Origin: Acetofilamentum sp.
GTDB taxonomy: Bacteria; Bacteroidota; Bacteroidia; Bacteroidales; JAFGUD01
Length of the DNA stretch: 7,739 bases
Reading direction: 5' to 3'
Assembly: GCA_020722645.1 (NCBI GenBank)
Contig: DYKL01000158.1
Location: 1 to 7,739, forward strand
In this document: positions 1 to 3,938 of the stretch, piece after piece
Numbering within the stretch: position 1 is the first letter of the stretch
Layout: every line of letters begins with the position of its first letter
Translations under genes and position numbers: made by a program
Notes under the pieces: model-generated
What the model was told of the DNA's origin: nothing
The model's input: only the letters and a program-made list of their open reading frames with translations
Databases searched by the model: none

Positions 1-55
1 TTAACTATGCACTATTAACTATGCACTATTAACTATGCACTATTAACTATGCACT
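1..55. repeat. 14-base tandem repeat after cysD
   Basis: Four head-to-tail copies of TTAACTATGCACTA lie at 1-14, 15-28, 29-42 and 43-55; the last lacks its final base. Each unit is two related heptamers (TTAACTA and TGCACTA, both ending in ACTA), so the array is a degenerate heptamer repeat. It begins 2 bases beyond the cysD stop codon and may continue past the left window edge. Read on the minus strand the unit is TAGTGCATAGTTAA. Since 14 is not a multiple of three, its TAG and TAA triplets fall in all reading frames across the array. Its function is unknown; short heptamer-like arrays of this sort occur between genes in Bacteroidota. Confidence 0.95.
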
Positions 56-57
56 GA

Positions 58-963
58 TTAAAAGTATCCTTCTTTTTTTCTGTCTTCCATAGCAGTTTCT
101 GAGCGTTTATCATCGAAACGGTTGCCTCTTTCAGTTGTTCTGGTAACAGCAATTTCGAGAACAATATCTTCGACGGTATGAGCTTCTGAAAGTACAAGAC
201 CGGTATTTGTAATATCTCCGATAGTTCTGCAACGTACATCTAATTCTTCGATTTTTTCAGTGGGTTTTAGTTTCATAAATGAAGCAGGATAAAGATAAAC
301 ACCGTCGCGGTTAAATACTTTTCGCTTGTGAGTGAAGTAAAGGCTTGGAATTTCGATATTTTCCTGCCAAATATAAAGCCAAACGTCAAGTTCAGTCCAG
401 TTGCTGAGCGGAAAAACACGGAAATGTTCGCCCATTTGTTTACGACCGTTAAATAAGTTCCAAAGCTCGGGACGTTGGTTTTTCGGGTCCCATTGACCAA
501 ATTCATCTCTGTGAGAAAAGAAGCGTTCTTTTGCTCTGGCTTTTTCTTCGTCTCTTCTACCGCCACCGATTGCAGCATCAATTTTGTTGCTTTCGATAGA
601 TTCAAGCAGAGTAACGGTTTGAATTACATTTCGACTTGCATTGTAGCCGGTTTCATCAGTAGCTCGACCATTGTCGATTGTTTTCTGAACAGAGCCGACA
701 AGTAGCTCGACACCGTTTTTTTTAATTAAATCGTCTCTAAATTCTATTGTCTCATCAAAATTATGACCTGTATCTATGTGTAACAAAGGGAAAGGTACTT
801 TTGATGGATAAAATGCCTTTTTGGCAAGATGGAACATCACAATAGAATCTTTGCCGCCTGAAAAAAGTAATGCAGGTCTTTGAAACTGGGCAGCAACTTC
901 TCTCATAATAAACATAGATTCAGCTTCTAATTCTCGTAAATGGTTTAATCCTAATTCTTTCAT
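58..963 (-). CDS. cysD: Sulfate adenylyltransferase subunit 2 (CysD)
   Basis: Small, catalytic subunit of ATP sulfurylase, which makes APS and pyrophosphate from sulfate and ATP in the cytoplasm, with the GTPase subunit CysN driving the reaction (family knowledge). Counting from Met at 963 the protein has 301 residues, close to the 302 of E. coli CysD. Visible motifs are the PP-loop SGGKDS (35-40), HIDTGHNFDET (63-73), GGGRRDEEKARAKER (133-147), WDPKNQRPELW (158-168), FPLSNWTELDVWLYIW (184-199) and the C-terminal EGYF. The frame stays open to a Met at 1005, giving 315 residues. I prefer 963 because MKELGLNHLRELEAES aligns with the family N terminus and the extra codons run into a 20-base palindrome. 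No Shine-Dalgarno is visible. cysN is not in the window and would be expected beyond position 1. The gene looks more GC-rich than its neighbours. Identity is near certain; the start is less so. Confidence 0.96.
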   Translation of the reverse strand: MKELGLNHLRELEAESMFIMREVAAQFQRPALLFSGGKDSIVMFHLAKKAFYPSKVPFPLLHIDTGHNFDETIEFRDDLIKKNGVELLVGSVQKTIDNGRATDETGYNASRNVIQTVTLLESIESNKIDAAIGGGRRDEEKARAKERFFSHRDEFGQWDPKNQRPELWNLFNGRKQMGEHFRVFPLSNWTELDVWLYIWQENIEIPSLYFTHKRKVFNRDGVYLYPASFMKLKPTEKIEELDVRCRTIGDITNTGLVLSEAHTVEDIVLEIAVTRTTERGNRFDDKRSETAMEDRKKEGYF

Positions 964-994
964 ATTGTAGTTATAAAGTTCGTAAAGTCTATAG

Positions 995-1014
995 AGACGT
1001 TGCATGCAACGTCT
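995..1014. repeat. Perfect 20-base palindrome upstream of cysD
   Basis: The sequence agacgttgca followed by tgcaacgtct is a perfect inverted repeat with no spacer, centred between 1004 and 1005. The longer cysD reading frame would begin inside it at 1005. The ends fall within a partly symmetric surround (TAGAGACG on the left, CGTCTGTA on the right). This resembles short GAGACG..CGTCTC palindromes that I recall as scattered intergenic repeats, which is memory rather than a search. It could be a repeat unit or an operator for a dimeric regulator 31 bases or more before the cysD start. Confidence 0.85.
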
Positions 1015-1079
1015 GTACCGTTTGTAAAGTTATTAAATTTTAAAAAGTTACAGAGTTTTTTTTAATTGCTTAATACTAA

Positions 1080-1215
1080 GAATTAAGAGTTAAAAAATGA
1101 TGTTGAATATCAACTTGTTCTGTATATATTTGCAATCAGGTGAAAACACTTGATTGAGGCAATTTGCCTCTGGCAGGTGTTTTCCACCTGCCAGTAGAAT
1201 TTCAACTCTTAATTC
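1080..1215. repeat. MITE-like element with nested palindromes
   Basis: The ends are a perfect 12-base inverted repeat: GAATTAAGAGTT at 1080-1091 and AACTCTTAATTC at 1204-1215. Inside are three adjoining hairpins. H1 at 1133-1156 has CAGGTG, loop AAAA, CACTTG and outer pairs, making 10 pairs with one G-T. H2 at 1156-1170 is GAGGCAATTTGCCTC. H3 at 1170-1194 has CTGGCAGGTG, a 5-base loop, then CACCTGCCAG, a perfect 10-pair stem. H1 and H3 are inverted copies of one unit, so 1137-1190 also folds as one long imperfect palindrome centred on 1163. TTAATA occurs just outside each end (1070-1075 and 1219-1224) but at unequal distances, so a target duplication is only possible. No transposase is encoded. 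It resembles a REP/BIME-type or miniature inverted-repeat element; a role as a transcribed leader structure is the alternative. Confidence 0.75.
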
Positions 1216-1224
1216 GCATTAATA

Positions 1225-1243
1225 TTTAAAACGAAGTTTTAAA
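1225..1243 (-). terminator. Hairpin after cysH, possible weak terminator
   Basis: TTTAAAAC and GTTTTAAA form a perfect 8-pair stem around the triloop GAA on the plus strand. It begins 25 bases past the cysH stop. The stem is almost entirely A-T, and on the minus strand it is followed by TATTAATG rather than a long T run, so it would be a weak intrinsic terminator. It also sits just downstream of the predicted start site of the cysD promoter (about 1246), so it could instead be a 5' end hairpin on the cysD transcript. Confidence 0.4.
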
Positions 1244-1252
1244 ATAAGTTTG

Positions 1253-1283
1253 CAAAAATAAAAAATATTATTTAAGGTGCAAA
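1253..1283 (-). promoter_or_regulatory. Candidate Bacteroidota promoter for cysD
   Basis: On the minus strand TTTG (1283-1280) and TATTTTTG (1260-1253) are separated by exactly 19 bases, matching the Bacteroidota -33 TTTG and -7 TAnnTTTG pattern. The -33 box lies inside the last codons of cysH. Transcription would begin near 1246 and run through the inverted repeats into cysD, giving a leader of about 280 bases. In AT-rich DNA such matches can arise by chance. Confidence 0.45.
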
Positions 1284-1960
1284 CCGCATTCTTTTTTTGA
1301 GTTGTCTTCCCACCACCATCTTCCGGCTCTAATGTCTTCCCCTTCTTTTACGGCACGAGTGCAAGGTTCGCAACCAATACTCAGAAACCCTTTGTCCTGA
1401 AGTACATTATAAGGCACATTGTTATTTTTAATGTATTCTTTCACCTCTTCAAATGTCCAGTCTATAAGTGGATTGAACTTAACCAGATTATATTCGTTGT
1501 TGAATTCAACTGCATGCAGGTTTGTTCTTGTTTCAGCCTGACCGGCTCTGAGACCTGTAATCCAACACTTTTTGTTCTTCAATGCCCTTTTAAGCGGTTC
1601 AACTTTTCTTATATTACAACATTCTTTCCTGTTTTCGACAGATTCATAAAAACTCATTGGTCCCTTTTTACTAACGAGTTCTTCAACTAGTTGATAATCA
1701 GGGAAAAATATTTTAATTTGTTTTTTGTATTTATTGATGGTTTTGTTAAGTGTTTTGTAAGTTTCTTCAAAATGTCTGCCTGTATCAATTGTAAATATTT
1801 CTATATTGATATTGTTAGAAAAAATTGCATCTGTGATAACTTGGTCTTCAAACTGAAAACTAGTTGAAAAAACTATGCTTCCGTTAAATTTTTCAGCAAA
1901 AAATTTTAATTGTTCAACAATGTTTTTTCCGTTAATTTCTGAAATTATTTCGTTAATCAT
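1268..1960 (-). CDS. cysH: Assimilatory APS/PAPS reductase (CysH)
   Basis: Reduces adenylyl sulfate or phosphoadenylyl sulfate to sulfite using thioredoxin (family knowledge). The 230-residue protein shows FSTSFQFEDQVI (31-42) at the nucleotide loop, IDTGRHFEETY (58-68), CWITGLRAGQAETR (132-145) and FNPLIDWTFEEV (162-173). Cys114-Cys115 and Cys197-x2-Cys200 form the four-cysteine set that binds a [4Fe-4S] cluster in the APS-type reductases. Cys225 in the terminal ECGLHLK is the catalytic cysteine. The iron-sulfur set points to APS as main substrate, so no CysC kinase would be required; this is inferred from family knowledge. The ATG at 1960 overlaps the TGA of the upstream VOC gene as ATGA, so translation is probably coupled. 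APS made by CysD is its expected substrate. The PAPS-only type is unlikely because it lacks these cysteines. Confidence 0.95.
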   Translation of the reverse strand: MINEIISEINGKNIVEQLKFFAEKFNGSIVFSTSFQFEDQVITDAIFSNNINIEIFTIDTGRHFEETYKTLNKTINKYKKQIKIFFPDYQLVEELVSKKGPMSFYESVENRKECCNIRKVEPLKRALKNKKCWITGLRAGQAETRTNLHAVEFNNEYNLVKFNPLIDWTFEEVKEYIKNNNVPYNVLQDKGFLSIGCEPCTRAVKEGEDIRAGRWWWEDNSKKECGLHLK

Positions 1961-2907
1961 ATTTTATTTTTAATGCGTTTTAAAAAAACTTTTAAATCGT
2001 TGAAATTTAATTTTACTTTGATTTGGTTTGTTTGCAAGCAAGTAATTTTTATGCCGTCAGGGTCGGTTATTTCGATAAATTTTTGGGCTGAAGGATACTC
2101 GAAAAGATTACCTAATTCAATATAGTTACCAATAATATCACGATTGTCTACAGTATAAAAACCAAATCTGTATGGATTTATTACATTTGCTTGTTCGATT
2201 TTAAAATGCTCTTTATCAATAACTTGTATAAGTTCAATTTGATTGCTGCCGAAATATTTTGAAAAAACGTCATCAGAAGCTTTGGACTGCTGAATAACAA
2301 CCCTTTCATACTCGTTTTCGCCTCCTTCTATACCTTCGAAATCTTCAAATTGTTGTTTTTGGTGAATAATAACTTTATCATAACCCAATACTTTTTTGTA
2401 AAATTCTATTGATTTATCAATATCTTTTACGCCAATAATCAAGCCGTAAACTCCGGCATTTTTCCTTTCGAAATGAGCAAAAAAATTAGAATTATCTTCG
2501 ATAATCTGAAACAACAAATCCTGAGCAACTATGTGAAAATGTTTATGAAACAGAGGTCTAACCAGTATATTGGAAATTCCTCTTAAATTTTTATCGCGAT
2601 ATGAAGCATAACTTTTAGTCAGTTTACGTGTTTTGATTTTAATTCCAATTAGACCGAGTTGTAACAGATTTGGAAACGGATTAGTGAATTTATTTGAATC
2701 AAGTTCCACAAACTGAAGAGATGCACCACCTTCGTCGCTAAATAGTTCAATTGTGTCGTGGGTTTCGTTTTTGTTTGAATTTTCGTTTTTGGTAATATCA
2801 ATAAAATCATCTTTTTTTAAATCGAAAAGATTTTTAAAATAATTGACAATATAATCCAAATCATCAACTTTAATGCTTACATATTTCAAAACAGGAGCAA
2901 AATCCAT
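1957..2907 (-). CDS. Two-module VOC (glyoxalase-fold) family protein
   Basis: A 316-residue cytoplasmic protein with no signal peptide or membrane segment. It reads as two vicinal-oxygen-chelate domains, each made of paired beta-alpha-beta modules. Domain 1 is about 7-138, from KYVSIKVDDLDYIVNYF to FHIVAQDLLFQIIED. Domain 2 is about 152-291, from VYGLIIGVKDIDKSIEFYKK through IELIQVI (224-230) to FIEITDPDGIKITCLQ (277-292). The family includes glyoxalases, extradiol dioxygenases and antibiotic-binding proteins, so the fold does not give the reaction. The usual metal-binding histidine on the first strand of each domain seems absent (Val10 and Gly155 region), while acidic residues at the later strands (Glu137, Glu225, Glu279) remain. 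It is the first gene of the cysH operon, overlaps cysH by four bases (ATGA), and is therefore likely linked to sulfur assimilation, but I cannot name a substrate. Fold is confident, function unknown. Confidence 0.85.
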   Translation of the reverse strand: MDFAPVLKYVSIKVDDLDYIVNYFKNLFDLKKDDFIDITKNENSNKNETHDTIELFSDEGGASLQFVELDSNKFTNPFPNLLQLGLIGIKIKTRKLTKSYASYRDKNLRGISNILVRPLFHKHFHIVAQDLLFQIIEDNSNFFAHFERKNAGVYGLIIGVKDIDKSIEFYKKVLGYDKVIIHQKQQFEDFEGIEGGENEYERVVIQQSKASDDVFSKYFGSNQIELIQVIDKEHFKIEQANVINPYRFGFYTVDNRDIIGNYIELGNLFEYPSAQKFIEITDPDGIKITCLQTNQIKVKLNFNDLKVFLKRIKNKI

Positions 2908-2919
2908 AAAACATTTTTA

Positions 2920-2950
2920 CAAAAATAAAAATTTTTTGGTTTTTCCGAAA
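2920..2950 (-). promoter_or_regulatory. Candidate promoter for VOC-cysH operon
   Basis: On the minus strand TATTTTTG (2927-2920) matches the Bacteroidota -7 box. A -33 box one base off consensus (TTTC, 2950-2947) stands 19 bases upstream. The start site would fall near 2913-2915, only about 7 bases before the ATG at 2907, so the mRNA would be almost leaderless. The imperfect -33 box lowers confidence. Confidence 0.4.
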
Positions 2951-2957
2951 AAAACAT

Positions 2958-2990
2958 TTTGAATTCTGATTGCAAAATAAATTATTTTTG
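2958..2990 (+). promoter_or_regulatory. Candidate promoter for rsmD
   Basis: TTTG (2958-2961) and TATTTTTG (2983-2990) are separated by 21 bases, within the 19-21 range of the Bacteroidota promoter pattern. Transcription would start near 2997, leaving about 12 bases before the rsmD ATG at 3009. It shares the 101-base divergent region with the operon promoter on the other strand. Confidence 0.5.
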
Positions 2991-3000
2991 CAAAATAAAT
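2970..3000. repeat. 13-base direct repeat over rsmD promoter
   Basis: TTGCAAAATAAAT occurs at 2970-2982 and again, identically, at 2988-3000, a period of 18 bases. The second copy overlaps the end of the -7 box and the predicted start site of rsmD. It could be a paired binding site or simply AT-rich coincidence. Confidence 0.6.
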
Positions 3001-3008
3001 AAGAAAAA

Positions 3009-3557
3009 ATGAGAATAATCGGAGGTTCGCATAAAGGCAGGACAATTAAAATGTTGAGTTCATTCAACGATCGTCCAACAACTGATTTTGCAAAAGAATC
3101 ATTGTTCAATATTTTGAATAATTATTATTATTTTGAAGATATTCAAGTGCTTGATTTATTCTGTGGTTCGGGTGGAATAAGTTTTGAATTTCTGTCAAGA
3201 GGCTCAAAAAATGTTACTGCGGTTGATATGAATAAAAAATATTTAGATTTTGTTCAAAATCAAAGCAAAGAAATTTTTCGGGACCAAAATTTAATTACAA
3301 TTCAGGCAGATGTATTTGAATTTGTAAAAAATCACAAACTTGACTATGATGTTATTTTTGCAGACCCACCTTATAAACTCGAAAATGTAGATAAAATACC
3401 GAATTTGATTTTTTTGAACGAAAGTTTAAAACAAGACACATTATTTATATTAGAGCATTCAAAATATTACAATTTTGATGAATTTGAGCATTTTAAAAAG
3501 CAAAAAAATTATGGTAACGTATATTTTTCTTTTTTTTGCAAAAGTGATTTTTTATAG
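3009..3557 (+). CDS. rsmD: 16S rRNA (guanine966-N2)-methyltransferase RsmD
   Basis: Methylates the exocyclic amine of G966 in 16S rRNA during 30S assembly, using S-adenosylmethionine (family knowledge). The 182-residue protein has the RsmD signature from its first residues: MRIIGGSHKGR (1-11), RPTTDFAKESLFNIL (22-36), the SAM-binding motif I VLDLFCGSGG (47-56), an acidic residue after strand 2 (VDMN, 72-75) and the catalytic DPPY motif (119-122), followed by LFILEHS (145-151). Length fits the usual 180-200 residues. The ATG at 3009 is chosen because homologues begin with this same MRIIGG stretch. It stands alone on the plus strand, divergent from the VOC-cysH operon and convergent with the sensor kinase, so it is probably monocistronic. 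COG0742 relatives that methylate other RNAs are the only realistic alternative. Confidence 0.95.
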   Translation: MRIIGGSHKGRTIKMLSSFNDRPTTDFAKESLFNILNNYYYFEDIQVLDLFCGSGGISFEFLSRGSKNVTAVDMNKKYLDFVQNQSKEIFRDQNLITIQADVFEFVKNHKLDYDVIFADPPYKLENVDKIPNLIFLNESLKQDTLFILEHSKYYNFDEFEHFKKQKNYGNVYFSFFCKSDFL

Positions 3558-3568
3558 AATTTTAGGTC

Positions 3569-3668
3569 TTGGTTTAAAATCGTTGAAATTTCAGGTGTGG
3601 ACACCTGAAGCATCTGTAATACAAGCTTTTGTCGGTTCCCCACAGGCAAATCAAGAGGGTTAAACCAA
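3569..3668. repeat. Inverted repeat bracket with CAGGTG hairpin
   Basis: TTGGTTTAA (3569-3577) and TTAAACCAA (3660-3668) are perfect inverted copies bounding 100 bases. Inside, TTCAGGTGT (3590-3598) and ACACCTGAA (3601-3609) form a perfect 9-pair hairpin around GG. The hairpin has no T run after it in either direction, so it is not a classic terminator. Its CAGGTG/CACCTG core is the same as in two hairpins of the cysH-cysD spacer. Confidence 0.6.
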
Positions 3669-3741
3669 TATCGAATTTTACAATGTTAATAATTTGAAAA
3701 TATTGAATTTTAACACGCATTATTCATAAATAATGCTGGCT

Positions 3742-3844
3742 GCCTGTCCCGACTTGACGGGAATTTAGAATAACTAACAAATTTGGGGTTTTGCAAACTC
3801 CCAAATTTGAGTTATTCTAATAAGCCTGTCCCGATTTATCGGGA
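3742..3844. repeat. Compound palindrome between two direct repeats
   Basis: GCCTGTCCCGA is present identically at 3742-3752 and 3824-3834. Each copy begins a small hairpin: TCCCG..CGGGA (3747-3762) and TCCCGAT-TT-ATCGGGA (3829-3844). Between them is a long stem: TTAGAATAACT (3765-3775) pairs with AGTTATTCTAA (3810-3820), and CAAATTTGGG (3778-3787) pairs with CCCAAATTTG (3800-3809), 21 pairs in all with a two-base bulge, capped by a small GTTT/AAAC stem. The CCCGAT..ATCGGG unit resembles palindromes I remember from intergenic DNA of Bacteroidota. The long stem could stop transcription from either side, but it has no clean T tract. No transposase is encoded. Confidence 0.75.
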
Positions 3845-3883
3845 GGGTTTCCTGAATTGCAACCCTCTAATCAACCCGCATTC

Positions 3884-3906
3884 ATAAAAATTTTAATTAT
3901 TTTTAT
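3884..3906. terminator. AT-rich hairpin after kinase, possible terminator
   Basis: ATAAAAAT (3884-3891) and ATTTTTAT (3899-3906) form an 8-pair stem with a 7-base loop, about 33 bases past the kinase stop. It contains only A-T pairs, so it is a weak terminator candidate. The stronger stems at 3765-3844 may do this job instead. Confidence 0.3.
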
Positions 3907-3938
3907 AAATAATTCAGGTTAAATATAAATTGAGGATT

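Larger units (their letters stand above)
1015..1267. other. Non-coding cysH-cysD spacer
   Basis: This stretch is part of the 304 bases between the cysH stop and the cysD start. I see no coding sequence or RNA gene in it. It holds the inverted-repeat element at 1080-1215, a hairpin at 1225-1243 and the -7 box of a candidate minus-strand promoter at 1253-1260. Positions 1015-1079 are AT-rich, with an A/T-only run around 1030-1065 and no further structure that I can support. I looked for SAM-type riboswitch sequence signatures and found none. Confidence 0.7.
3558..3938. other. Repeat-rich non-coding convergent spacer
   Basis: The 381 bases between the rsmD stop and the kinase stop hold no credible gene. 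Short open frames here are made of repeat sequence. From left to right they contain: a segment closed by a 9-base inverted repeat (3569-3668), a 12-of-13 direct repeat with a 32-base period (3668-3680 and 3700-3712), a 7-pair hairpin CATTATT..AATAATG (3718-3735), a compound palindrome (3742-3844), a 6-pair hairpin AGGGTT..AACCCT (3844-3866), and an AT-rich hairpin (3884-3906). As a spacer between convergent genes it must also contain the transcription ends of both. Confidence 0.8.

Noticed and set aside
1..55. CRISPR array
   Set aside because: The units are 14 bases and directly adjacent with no spacers, and no cas gene is present.
273..705. Open frames on both strands within cysD
   Set aside because: They lie inside the confidently identified cysD frame and show no family motifs, so they are shadows.
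1126..1133. Plus-strand -7 box TATATTTG in the cysH-cysD spacer
   Set aside because: There is no TTTG box at the right distance and no plus-strand gene downstream.
1080..1215. Complete insertion sequence
   Set aside because: It is too short and encodes no transposase; at most a non-autonomous repeat.
1015..1267. SAM or other known riboswitch before cysD
   Set aside because: I found no conserved core motifs of known sulfur-related riboswitches; the structure present is explained by inverted repeats.
3475..3663. Plus-strand open frame of 62 codons overlapping the end of rsmD
   Set aside because: It is out of frame with rsmD, runs into the palindromic repeat region, and has no recognisable domain.
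3668..3712. Two-repeat CRISPR remnant
   Set aside because: The repeats are only 13 bases, AT-rich, not identical, and just two in number.
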